Shown in pieces: positions 25,795 to 33,355 of a DNA stretch of 60,695 bases; the stretch's first letter is position 1, and each line of letters opens with the position of its first letter. Both the position numbers and the translations under genes were made by a program. A model generated the notes under the pieces. That model did no database searches. It had not been told where the DNA came from and worked only from the letters and a program-made list of their open reading frames with translations. The stretch is from Acidobacteriota bacterium (GTDB taxonomy: Bacteria; Acidobacteriota; Terriglobia; Acidiferrales; UBA7541): NCBI GenBank assembly GCA_003223215.1, contig QHYH01000091.1, forward strand, positions 1 through 60,695. Reading direction: 5' to 3'.

Positions 25795-26319
25795 CTAAAA
25801 ATGCCTTCCCGCTCCTTCCGCCAGCTTGCAGTGTCTTGCACTGCCTTGCACGTCCTTCGACCTGACAGGGCGGCATTCTCGACATAGCCAAATCGATGCG
25901 AGCTGTTCTGCCTTCACCCGAAGAGTCTTAACGCCCCTGACTGTATTGCCATCCGGCCAATCGTAAACAAGCGCGGCGGAAGACCCAACTACAAGCAAGT
26001 CTGATGGATAATAGGAAAGCCTGCCCTCTAGTACATGTTCCGTCGTCATGCGCGCAAGCTGAGTCTGCTCGCCGCGGATCAATTGAGCGATGTGCTCTCC
26101 GTGAGCGGACAGAAGTTCGTCCGCCGTCAGAGCCGCTCCTTTCTCCCCCCGGACTTCGTTAAGTTCGACCACCAGGTAGCTTTCCTGGAGCCAATCTTCC
26201 CGGGGCTTGATGACGGCCGGCGCTATTCTTTCAAGATGCCTGCCAACCACCGCGCGCCCTTGGGGTTCGGCATCAGTTGAGTCCATCCAGCGGGACGCCG
26301 CGCCAGGAGCGCACCCCAA
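25795..26319 (-). pseudogene. Fragment of an unassigned protein, cut by an insertion
   Basis: The middle reads IAPAVIKPREDWLQESYLVV, LTADELLSAHGEHIAQLIRGE and LEGRLSYYPSDLLVVGSSAAL, which looks like genuine coding. Upstream it runs into the end of the ISL3 transposase gene, and downstream into an element arm next to tRNA-Asp, so both ends are foreign. The family is not assigned; the YYPSDLLVVG motif would help a search. A shorter homologous end (arm only) lies at 28600-28740. Confidence 0.45.
25825..25850. repeat. Three CTTGCA repeats at 10-bp spacing
   Basis: CTTGCA occurs at 25825, 25835 and 25845. The same arrangement, with the middle unit CTTGCG, occurs at 28599, 28609 and 28619. In both places the repeats lie close to a tRNA or tRNA fragment. 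Helical phasing suggests integrase arm-type sites. Confidence 0.5.
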
Positions 26320-27491
26320 GCACTTTCAAACGTCGCTTCGAGTTGCACCTCAACGATCGCATGTTCGTAGTATTTAATTGAGCAGACGCCGGCGGAGATC
26401 TCGCCTTTGGCACGAAACCAGTTCAAGATCAAATGCTCATGGGCGCGCAGCATACCAGCCACTTTCTGCATCGGTTCCAGACGACTGCGCAGGGCGCGGA
26501 AGCACCAGTAGTCCAGAAAAGCCTGCGCCCAAAAGACCGCTTTGTATTTCCAGAAGTGGGAGAACGTTTCCTTCAACTCCCAAGCGCGGCCCGTGGCCAG
26601 CTTGCTCGTCCACAAAGCCAGAAGCTTTTGCCGCACTCGCCCGCGCACCCGGCTGCCTCGGCGCAACAGCGGCCAGCGCATGTGCTTGAGCTGCTCGGCC
26701 TTGGCCTTCCCCGCCGCTCGCAGGCGCGAACTTTCTGCCCGGCGCACTTCGTCCAACGCCTCATTCAAGTGTTGGGTGATATGAAAGCGGTCCAACACAT
26801 GCAGCGCCTGTTTCGCTTGCTTCGCCAAAACCTGCAAATACGGCTTCCACATGTCACTGCAGACAAACTTCAACCCTTGCACCACCTCCGGCCCTAGCGC
26901 TTGCAGCCCCCGCCGCAGCGTCGCCTGCGAACGCCGTTTCCCCACCCACAGCAGCCGCCGACAATGGGCATCGATCTGATAAATCACCGTTAGAAAATTG
27001 TCTGCCCGCAGCCCGTGACCGTGATGAATCTCATCCACCCCAATCGCTTCCACCCCTTCCAGTTCGCGGTGGGCTAAGCCCCACTCCACAAACCATTCCA
27101 CCGAGCGATACACGGCTTCCCAGCTGGTTTGGAAGACCTGCGCTGTTTCTCGCCAGCTCAGTCTTCGCGCCCAGCGTGCCAAGAATCCCATCATGGCGCA
27201 GGTCACCGGGCGCTTCCCGTGGCTCCAGGGGATGTGCTCGACCACGACCCCGTGCTCGGTGCACTCCACTCGCCGCGGTGGGTAGAGGAAAGAGGTGGGG
27301 ATGCCCCACAAAGGCACGAACCGCCAGCGCCTCTCGGGTAAGCGATCATAGCCGGGTGCCGATCGCTGGCACTGCGAACAGCGCCCTCGGATGCGGTCAT
27401 GAGATCTCACGGTGATCTCGATCAAGAGCGGCCGCGCCTTGTGAGAATGCATCCGCACTTCTTGGTAGACGAAGCCCACGAAATGTTGCAC
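26223..27491 (-). CDS. ISL3-family transposase
   Basis: A 422-residue transposase. The N-terminal zinc finger is CSQCQRSAPGY ... VECTEHG. A helix-turn-helix (LSWRETAQVFQTSWEAVYRSV) and the DDE domain follow, with IGVDEIHHGHG, FVCSDMWKPYL and FRAKGEISAG giving D, D and E. Length is normal and the frame is intact, so it may be active. Terminal inverted repeats were not firmly located; a hairpin lies 30 bp upstream of the start. Confidence 0.9.
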   Translation of the reverse strand: MQHFVGFVYQEVRMHSHKARPLLIEITVRSHDRIRGRCSQCQRSAPGYDRLPERRWRFVPLWGIPTSFLYPPRRVECTEHGVVVEHIPWSHGKRPVTCAMMGFLARWARRLSWRETAQVFQTSWEAVYRSVEWFVEWGLAHRELEGVEAIGVDEIHHGHGLRADNFLTVIYQIDAHCRRLLWVGKRRSQATLRRGLQALGPEVVQGLKFVCSDMWKPYLQVLAKQAKQALHVLDRFHITQHLNEALDEVRRAESSRLRAAGKAKAEQLKHMRWPLLRRGSRVRGRVRQKLLALWTSKLATGRAWELKETFSHFWKYKAVFWAQAFLDYWCFRALRSRLEPMQKVAGMLRAHEHLILNWFRAKGEISAGVCSIKYYEHAIVEVQLEATFESAWGALLARRPAGWTQLMPNPKGARWLAGILKE

Positions 27492-27520
27492 CTGGTTCAG
27501 GATGGTTTTAACCTTAAGTT

Positions 27521-27597
27521 GAATAGCTGATCTCCTCGGTCGATGAATCTCTTTTTCTCAACTGCAGATTAATCGATCCGATCGAGGTCAGCTATTC
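27521..27597. repeat. Imperfect inverted repeat upstream of ISL3 transposase
   Basis: GAATAGCTGATCTCCTCGG at 27521 and its partner GATCGAGGTCAGCTATTC ending at 27597 are imperfect complements. It may include the IS end or the transposase promoter-operator region. Confidence 0.5.
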
Positions 27598-27667
27598 CTG
27601 TTTTGGACTTTCGCAGTCCTTATCCTTCCCTCCATGGCGGAGCAAGGTTCCAGAGCAGCCCGGAGCA

Positions 27668-27709
27668 GTCAAGGGCGCGCCGGTTTTAGGCGCGGCGCAG
27701 CGAACCCTT
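27668..27709. repeat. GC-rich palindromic core related to 8438-8477
   Basis: GTCAAGGGCGCGCCGG followed by CGCGGCGCAGCGAACCC. Its reverse complement closely matches the centre of the nested repeat at 8394-8525. CGCGCC and GGCGCG can pair around a 7-nt loop. Confidence 0.55.
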
Positions 27710-27712
27710 GTT

Positions 27713-27869
27713 CCGTTAACCGGCCAATCGCGACCTCACCGCTAAGTCTAGAAAAGACAGGTCGATTGGCTGGTTAACGGCTTATTAACCGGTCCAATCT
27801 TTCCACGCGACTTAACCTACTCACGTCATAAGGGATAGAGCCGTCGCGGGGCAAAGATTGGCCGGTTAA
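27713..27869. repeat. Two consecutive inverted repeats sharing TTAACCGG-CCAAT
   Basis: First: CCGTTAACCGGCCAATCG (27713) with CGATTGGCTGGTTAACGG (to 27780). Second: TTAACCGGTCCAATCTTT (27785) with AAAGATTGGCCGGTTAA (to 27869). The two hairpins share the same arm motif, as if one palindrome had duplicated. Confidence 0.7.
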
Positions 27870-27935
27870 TGACAGCGAGGACCGCTCTGAAACCATCGTG
27901 GCGGAGGGAAAGGCCACTCGATTCACTCACGGACA

Positions 27936-28265
27936 ATGGCTGCTTTCACCCACAGATACTGCCACACAGCCGAGAATCCTTACATAACGTTCAGGTCGAC
28001 AAAAATCACGCAAACAGGTCCGCTTACCTTCGAACTGGACGGAGACTTCACCATCCGGGGAGTCACTAAGAAAGAGAAATTGAAACTGACAGATTCAGGC
28101 AACGGCAGCCCATCCGGAAACATCATTGGGACCATGGCCTTTGACCGCAAAGAATACGGCATGAATAGCGGCATTCCGTTCATCAAGATTGCGAACCGAG
28201 TTGAGGTCAGCGTCAACTTGAGGTGGAAGCGAATCAGTGGCCCTCCGCCCGTTTTTGAGCAGTGA
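27936..28265 (+). pseudogene. C-terminal fragment of a YceI-family protein
   Basis: Reads NPYITFRSTKITQTGPLTFELDGDFTIRGVTKK, then DRKEYGMNSGIPFIKIANRVEV, the second half of the YceI lipocalin-like fold that binds polyisoprenoids. The first half and the signal peptide are missing upstream, where the palindromic repeats end. It is therefore a remnant. Confidence 0.7.
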
Positions 28266-28273
28266 AAGTATTC

Positions 28274-28391
28274 ATGGGCGCCCGGAAGTTCATGCGACTA
28301 GTCGTAGAAAATCTCGGCAAAGAATATCGTGGCAACGGGCAGGCAGTACAAGCACTTACCAGAGTGCAGCTTGCGCTCGGGCCAGGCGTGC
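28274..28391 (+). pseudogene. N-terminal fragment of an ABC transporter ATPase
   Basis: From 28292 the frame reads MRLVVENLGKEYRGNGQAVQALT, then LALGPGVL, the usual beginning of an ABC-2 type ATPase just before the Walker A loop. The frame then leaves family sequence and stops. It follows the YceI fragment by a few bases and is another truncated cargo gene. Confidence 0.6.
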
Positions 28392-28831
28392 TATTACGTT
28401 TCCATGACTGAAAGCAATTCTTGGTACGGGTTACAAGACATCGAGATCGTGGAATTCCTTGAATCTCAACGACAAACTGAAACTAAGCCAGCGATTTGCC
28501 AGTCCGGCCGATCTGTCAAAGAAGCAGAAGGTCGGGTGGGATCGCATTTCTCGCTGAGCGCGCCCGGAGGGATTCGAACCCCCAACCCTCTGAACGGCCT
28601 TGCATTGTCTTGCGCTGCCTTGCACGTCCTTCGACATGACAGGCAGCATTCTCGAGGCAATGCCTAATCGATGCTAACCGTTCGGCCTTCACCTGAAGGG
28701 TCTTAACGCCCTGAGTGTAGTGCCATCCGGCCAATCGTGAAGTTGACAAACGGTTGACAAAACGGTTTTTTGAGGGAGAGCCCCGAAAAGGGGAAAAGTG
28801 AGAATCGATGCGTATTTACTGGTGATTTGAA
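28392..28831. other. Gene-free arm region before scar 7
   Basis: About 440 bp with no intact gene. It contains a tRNA 3' fragment (28560-28595), CTTGCA repeats (28599-28624), about 140 bp homologous to 25800-25960, and two GTTGACAAA units 11 bp apart (28742-28761). It is composed of element arms. Confidence 0.6.
28560..28595 (-). repeat. 3' fragment of a second tRNA (identity unresolved)
   Basis: On the minus strand: a T-arm GGGGG-TTCGAAT-CCCTC followed by CGGGCGC, as in the end of a tRNA with acceptor GCGCCCG. The anticodon half is absent and no CCA is encoded. It probably marks an integration at another tRNA gene. Confidence 0.55.
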
Positions 28832-28880
28832 TGGTGGGCCTGGGTGGACTTGAACCACCGACCTCGCCCTTATCAGGGGC
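28832..28880 (-). repeat. tRNA-Ile 3' fragment (att scar 7)
   Basis: 49 bp identical to the intact tRNA-Ile 3' half, extending four bases further into the anticodon stem (CAGGGGC) than most other scars. About 85 bp to its left lie two GTTGACAAA units, as at the intact tRNA. Confidence 0.92.
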
Positions 28881-29135
28881 CTTTATGGTGCTATATGCAT
28901 AGTGTTTTCTTCGTGAGGAGAGGCTCTCCACTGTAGCGCGGGCCTCGCTAGCGAACAATCCTACGCGGTCACTTTATGATAAAGCTATCATAGTAGTAGT
29001 AGTGCTCATCGCCGATTGCGTGCGTGCGCGAGCCTCCTCGATCAGACTCAAGCAGGCTCGCAAAGTGCTTGACCTTCGCGGCGCGTCGACATTCCCTTGG
29101 GCTGCACAGAGTTAGATAGGAAGAGTATTTTCCCT

Positions 29136-29543
29136 TTAAGAGGCACGAAGCCAGTTCTCTCGCTGTAGGCCTCGCACCTGAGCAAACTCCCTTGTGTTGT
29201 CGCTAACCAGGGTATAACCAAGCGTAAGAGCATGAGCAGCGATGAGCAGGTCGTTGCCGCCGATCGGTTTGCCGACCCGCTCAAGCTGTGCTCGAACCCG
29301 GCCGTACGTAACATCTGCGGGCGAATCGAAAGGAAGAACCTGCAGAGCCCCCAGCACCACTTCGAGTTGTGTCGTGAGCCGCTGCGACCCCTTCTTCTCT
29401 GCACCATAGCGGAGCTCTGAGGCCACAATGATGCTGGTGCAAACTTTTGTTTCACCCACCTTCCTGATGCGCTGCGCAACACTGCCCTGTGGATTGCGAA
29501 CCAGATCCGAGACCACGTTGGTATCAAGCAGATAGCCCGTCAT
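29136..29543 (-). CDS. vapC: VapC-type PIN-domain ribonuclease toxin
   Basis: A 135-residue classic VapC: GYLLDTNVVSDLVRNP (Asp), SIIVASELRYGAEKKGS (Glu), KPIGGNDLLIAAHALTLG (Asp) and LVSDNTREFAQV (Asp). The coding frame overlaps the antitoxin end by 4 bp. It is the only cargo, with its antitoxin, of the 1.4-kb segment next to the intact tRNA-Ile, i.e. the most recent integration. Confidence 0.95.
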   Translation of the reverse strand: MTGYLLDTNVVSDLVRNPQGSVAQRIRKVGETKVCTSIIVASELRYGAEKKGSQRLTTQLEVVLGALQVLPFDSPADVTYGRVRAQLERVGKPIGGNDLLIAAHALTLGYTLVSDNTREFAQVRGLQRENWLRAS

Positions 29544-29788
29544 AGATCGACCCGATCAGGAGGCTCATCCAGAATTGGTGCGAAATTCTCATCGAGCCGG
29601 CGCAGGGTGGCAAGAACGGACAACAGGGACTTGGGCGGTGCAGGTTCGATGATCAGCCGGTCTCCTTCCTTGCGCATGACGGCGTCCTCACCGGGGAATT
29701 CGAACTCCCGAGGAATCCGCACAGCCCGGTTTCGCCCATTCTTAAAGACCTTCACGTGTCTTTCGGCTGTGACTATTCGTCTTGGCAT
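29540..29788 (-). CDS. vapB: AbrB/MazE-type VapB antitoxin
   Basis: An 82-residue antitoxin with the swapped-hairpin domain: VKVFKNGRNRAVRIPREFEFPGEDAVMRKEGDRLIIEP. The C-terminal tail (LRRLDENFAPILDEPPDRVDL) would occupy the VapC active site. The start at 29788 lies 7 bp from the -10, so the message is probably leaderless. Confidence 0.93.
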   Translation of the reverse strand: MPRRIVTAERHVKVFKNGRNRAVRIPREFEFPGEDAVMRKEGDRLIIEPAPPKSLLSVLATLRRLDENFAPILDEPPDRVDL

Positions 29789-29795
29789 ATGTCAC

Positions 29796-29824
29796 AGCCT
29801 ATGCCAATTCTAGGTCTTTGTCAA
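29796..29824 (-). promoter_or_regulatory. vapBC promoter
   Basis: On the minus strand TTGACA (29824-29819), 17-bp spacer, TAGGCT (29801-29796). The ATG is at 29788. Confidence 0.65.
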
Positions 29825-30215
29825 TGGCGCACCATTCCCACTCGAAGACCAGCAGCGACGATTGCCCGCAGGCTACCCGTCCCTGATAAGGCGGACTATG
29901 GTCCAAATAACGCAAGTGTCGATGACGGTTGCCCCTCGAATCTGTGAACGCTGGTTTTGGAGGGAGGACTTCCACGATCCAATATGCCGGGAATGAACGT
30001 TTATGTTCTTTCCGTTCCTTGAGTGCCGTGGAGCAGTGGCCGTCAGCAAGATTCAAGCAGTCCGTGAATCCCCGCGCCAGGTCATGGTGTCTGCGGTGAC
30101 GTCGGGGGCGGCATATGGCGATTCCGGAAGTTGACAAATCGTTGACAAAAGGCTTTGCGGGAAAGTCCGGAGAAAGGCAAAAGCGAGAATGGCCGCATAA
30201 ACACTGGGGGATTTA
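29825..30215. other. About 390 bp without a gene; element arm
   Basis: No convincing gene. It contains two GTTGACAAA units at 30130 and 30141. The run up to the tRNA 3' end resembles the arms at 8040-8099 and 28740-28831. Confidence 0.5.
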
Positions 30216-30292
30216 TGGTGGGCCTGGGTGGACTTGAACCACCGACCTCGCCCTTATCAGGGGCGCGCTCTAGCCACCTGAGCTACAGGCCC
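30216..30292 (-). tRNA. tRNA-Ile(GAU), the intact integration target
   Basis: 77 nt with encoded CCA. Acceptor GGGCCTG/CAGGCCC, D-arm GCTC...GAGC, anticodon stem CGCCC/GGGCG with loop CTGATAA (anticodon GAT), T-arm GGTGG-TTCAAGT-CCACC; every stem pairs fully. The 3' end faces left, where partial copies of its 3' half mark successive integrations. Confidence 0.98.
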
Positions 30293-30736
30293 CAACATCG
30301 CAGGGGGAACGTTCACAACTATCTCATTGTACGGTGGTTTAGCGTATTTCGCAATTGTGCGGAATCTGCGCTTCGGTACAAGACAGCAACTTTTCCGATC
30401 CACTCACTGTGCACGATCTCCTGAATCAGAGTTCCGTCTATCGCGGAGGGTTCAGCCCACGCAGCGTCAAGATGTACTGGCTCAGCCAGGAAGTGCAGTG
30501 CTTTCGCGTAGATCCGATCAACAAACAGAACCACAATGCGGGTCGCTCGAAGATAAACTCCTAAAAAGGAACGAGCCCTACAGTTAGGGAATTGAGCTTA
30601 GAACGACGCCGAGATCACGGCCACCTGAGCTTATAACTCAAAACAATTCTCGGCGTGGTTCCTCATCGGCTCTAACACCATTGTATCCGATCGACCCCGA
30701 ACGAGAGTACCTGCGGTCCAACTTCCCGATTGCCGA
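30291..30736. repeat. 446-bp tRNA-Ile 5' flank, copy 1
   Basis: Repeats at 35500-35946 in the same orientation with scattered substitutions. It contains the tRNA-Ile promoter. Open frames within it differ between copies by several amino-acid changes, so coding is doubtful. Confidence 0.9.
30326..30354 (-). promoter_or_regulatory. tRNA-Ile promoter
   Basis: On the minus strand TTGCGA (30354-30349), 17 bp, TACAAT (30331-30326), about 34 bp before the tRNA 5' end. The same elements are conserved in the duplicated copy at 35535-35563. Confidence 0.65.
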
Positions 30737-30863
30737 CAACTCGCCAACTGGCCCCAGTCGTTCTGGACTTTTGAGCGCAATTGCGATGTTTTACTGATTG
30801 GCGAACCTGGAAAATTCCTTGTTGCCTCAGTTAGTTTCCGCAGCACACAATGGCTTTTTACCG

Positions 30864-31892
30864 ATGACCGTCCTCCGATACGTACTCGTTTCCGTTGCGA
30901 TGTGCTGTGGCCTTATTTCAACGCTTGGCCAATCTCAGCCGCTACAACTCTATCCAATTCCTGTTCACGGCAAGTGGGGCTACATCGACCGCAATGGCAG
31001 TGTCCGCATTCCCCGCCGCTTCGACTCGGCTTCGGCGTTTCGGGAGGGACTTGCCGTGGTCCAGGTGGATGCCAAATACGGCTTTATCGATTCCAATGGC
31101 ATTGCCGTCGTGCAACCGACTTTCGAAGATGCGTTTCCTTTTTCTGAGGGGCTCGCTGGTGCCTGTACTGGAGAACGCTGCGGGTTCATCGACCACTCGG
31201 GCAAATTCGTAATCTCGCCGCAGTACGGCACAAAAATGACCTGTCCCGGCGGACGAGCATTTTCTGAAGGACTGGCGGCTGTGTTCACGAACGGGAAGTG
31301 GGGTTACATCGACAAGGCTGGCAAATTGGTGATTCCACCGAAATACGACTTCGCTGAGGGTTTCTCTGATGGTTTGGCAGCGGTCGGTGTCGCGGGGCAC
31401 CCAGCTACGTTTGGTTTTATTGACCGTAATGGGCAAGTTGCGATTGCGCTTCATTACCACATGGCCGCACCGTTCCACGAAGGAGTTGTAATAGTGATAG
31501 AGCCTGAATTGATCGGCAAATGGTACGGAAGTAGCGTGATCGATCGAACTGGTCGCCGGGTTTATGGACCAGTTACACAGGCGATCAACGAATATCACCA
31601 AGGTGTTGCCAGCACCTACAGTCTCGATGGTAGCGCTCTTGGATTTATTGATAGGCAAGGAAAACACGTTCTGAAAACGAGATTTGCTGGAGTCAACACT
31701 TACTTTTCCGAGGGGCTCGCCGCAGTCAGTTCTCCTGATGCGAGCTTAGGCGCGCGATCAAAGGGGCGCGCTGTGTTGCTTGACTGGGTGACCCAGGAAC
31801 GCTCGTCGGGATTGAACCCAACAATGGCAGCGCCAATGGCAAGTTTGGTGAAATGGCGTCGAGAGACATGGTGTTTCATTGTGAACTCCTGA
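30864..31892 (+). CDS. Secreted WG-repeat protein with foreign C-terminus
   Basis: From the Met at 30864 (MTVLRYVLVSVAMCCGLISTLG) there is a signal peptide, then at least six WG beta-repeats such as GKWGYIDRNGSVRIP, AKYGFIDSNGIAVVQP and GKWGYIDKAGKLVIPP. The frame is open further upstream to 30798. WG repeats are short beta-hairpin units in secreted or surface proteins of unclear role. After EGLAAVSSPDA (about 31740) the sequence stops matching and instead runs antisense through the start of a Tat-signal gene, so the natural C-terminus has been lost and the last 50 residues are chimeric. Confidence 0.8.
   Translation: MTVLRYVLVSVAMCCGLISTLGQSQPLQLYPIPVHGKWGYIDRNGSVRIPRRFDSASAFREGLAVVQVDAKYGFIDSNGIAVVQPTFEDAFPFSEGLAGACTGERCGFIDHSGKFVISPQYGTKMTCPGGRAFSEGLAAVFTNGKWGYIDKAGKLVIPPKYDFAEGFSDGLAAVGVAGHPATFGFIDRNGQVAIALHYHMAAPFHEGVVIVIEPELIGKWYGSSVIDRTGRRVYGPVTQAINEYHQGVASTYSLDGSALGFIDRQGKHVLKTRFAGVNTYFSEGLAAVSSPDASLGARSKGRAVLLDWVTQERSSGLNPTMAAPMASLVKWRRETWCFIVNS
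31740..31879 (-). pseudogene. Tat-signal oxidoreductase start fragment
   Basis: Reads MKHHVSRRHFTKLAIGAAIVG, a twin-arginine signal peptide (SRRHF), then about 20 residues that resemble the beginnings of secreted FAD-linked oxidoreductases, and then joins the reverse strand of the WG gene. Only the first 45 codons or so remain. The enzyme type is an inference from the signal region alone. Confidence 0.5.
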
Positions 31893-32292
31893 CGAGAGCA
31901 AGCGAAAAACGTTGCGGGATTATAGGCTTCTGAGCCCTGCCGAAGCAATTGCACCGAAAACGAAGCTGCGTCGGCAACGACGATGGTTCTAGAGTCGTCT
32001 CCTAAGGGTGAGCCAGTCTTCCTCTAGTTTCGGTTCCTTGCGCGAAAGTTGATAACAACTCACTTTAGGTGCAGTTTGGGTGCATGCTTGAGGGCCTCTG
32101 ACGTCCATACACCCGGTTATGCCGACAACCCGCCAACAGGCTGAAAGCTCAGAAGGTTCTGAGTGTAATTGCGATTTAACGCCAATCTGGCCCAGAGCCG
32201 CTGCGCTACACTGTCATCCCCTCGGGAAAAACCGTGAAAAGAAGACGAGAAGAAACAGTTATCCGCGCAGAGTGTGGGGTTTCTGCGCTCGT
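31893..32292. other. 400 bp without a recognisable gene
   Basis: Apart from the upstream end of the Tat fragment, nothing is seen. Short minus-strand frames have no recognisable content. Confidence 0.4.
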
Positions 32293-32685
32293 TCACGCAA
32301 CTCCTGGCGCGACTGGCTCTCGTTTTGCTGGCAGAAGCGCTAACAGTACGCTTCCGATCACAATGAAAACGACCACATCGGTGAAGTCCCTGTGGACGCC
32401 GTGAATCCCGGCTTCTACGGTTTGAATAGCCATCACCACGCCATGGGAGATGTTCCACCAAGCTGCTAGTGCAATCATCGAGCGATGCCCAGATGGTCTC
32501 CTTGCGGCCATCAGTAGAAAGACCCCGACCGGAACAAAGAAGCTCAGAAACATCGGCTCGACCTCGTTCTTCCGCTCCAAAAGCCAGCTGGAATGCCGCA
32601 GATCCATATATAGAAAATAAATTAGGGCCAGATTGAACAGCCCCACGATCACCAGGACGATCTGTGTTAGGCGTTCTCTTTTCAC
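32293..32685 (-). CDS. Small membrane protein, DUF6632-like
   Basis: A 130-residue protein with four probable membrane helices: TQIVLVIVGLFNLALIYFLYM, EPMFLSFFVPVGVFLLMAA, SMIALAAWWNISHGVVMAIQ and DVVVFIVIGSVLLALLPA. The pattern resembles acidobacterial DUF6632 proteins of unknown role. It lies downstream of another small membrane protein on the same strand, with a 78-bp gap. Confidence 0.7.
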   Translation of the reverse strand: MKRERLTQIVLVIVGLFNLALIYFLYMDLRHSSWLLERKNEVEPMFLSFFVPVGVFLLMAARRPSGHRSMIALAAWWNISHGVVMAIQTVEAGIHGVHRDFTDVVVFIVIGSVLLALLPAKREPVAPGVA

Positions 32686-32762
32686 ATTGACCTCATTTGA
32701 GCGAATTTTGTTGCGAGCGCGCTAGGCAGCCTAATTTCGGATTGGCGATAACCCCCTCCGAA

Positions 32763-33170
32763 CTAACTGGTCGCTTCAACCCCTGACCAAGTCCACGCCC
32801 TCCAGATGATGACCGAGGTACATACAGTTTCGATCGTCGCGAAGAACACGTACGCTGGATAAACGGGATCCCGAAAGTCACCGTTAGTCAGAGGCAGAAC
32901 GAAGGTCAGGAAAGCGTTTACAAGGGTCATAATGCCACCCGCGATGATATTCGCCAGCCGGTTCGCTCTAAACGGAACCAGTCGACACGCCAGAATCATG
33001 GCGATGGGTATTTCCATCAAGACCGCTGAACCCAGCAGAGCCCATTGTGGGAGGTGTGGGGCTGAATTCGGCGAGCCAACGAAAGCGAACAGGGCAAGCA
33101 CGTCCGCGTACAGGTAGTTCAATAACGCGAAGATCCAAAACAGAGACAACCGCTCCTTTGTGTCATGCAT
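32763..33170 (-). CDS. Small membrane protein, DUF6326-like
   Basis: A 135-residue protein with four membrane helices (LFWIFALLNYLYADVLALF; WALLGSAVLMEIPIAMILAC; NIIAGGIMTLVNAFLTFVLP; YVFFATIETVCTSVIIWRAW). The opening KERLSLFWIFALLNYLYADV is characteristic of DUF6326-type proteins. GGAGGTTGACATGCATG before the start supplies a good ribosome site. Function unknown; probably cotranscribed with the DUF6632-like gene. Confidence 0.75.
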   Translation of the reverse strand: MHDTKERLSLFWIFALLNYLYADVLALFAFVGSPNSAPHLPQWALLGSAVLMEIPIAMILACRLVPFRANRLANIIAGGIMTLVNAFLTFVLPLTNGDFRDPVYPAYVFFATIETVCTSVIIWRAWTWSGVEATS

Positions 33171-33217
33171 GTCAACCTCCTACGGAAAGGCAATGCAGGA
33201 TCTGAGTGCGCTCTAGC

Positions 33218-33355
33218 TCAGGGACCAGGATTGCTTTTCCAGTATCGGTACAGACGATTTTGATACCGCATGAGCAGCGCAGAAAGCGCGTTGAGGTCGC
33301 CGCGTCGAAGCTGGGCAACTTCGCTCTCCACGCTCACGCTCGCCTCCCACGTCAT
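33218..33355 (-). pseudogene. ECF sigma factor N-terminal fragment
   Basis: Reads MTWEASVSVESEVAQLRRGDLNALSALLMRYQNRLYRY, the region-2 beginning of an ECF sigma factor, then diverges and stops after six more codons. The rest of the sigma gene is not found downstream. Confidence 0.55.

Noticed and set aside
1071-30424. Repeated open frames beginning MVGLGGLEPPTSPLS or similar at 1099, 2103, 8099, 28832 and 30216
   Set aside because: They are translations of the tRNA-Ile antisense strand and its fragments, not genes.
30319-30534. 71-codon minus-strand frame within the duplicated tRNA flank
   Set aside because: The second copy shows many amino-acid changes over a short stretch, and it overlaps the tRNA promoter.
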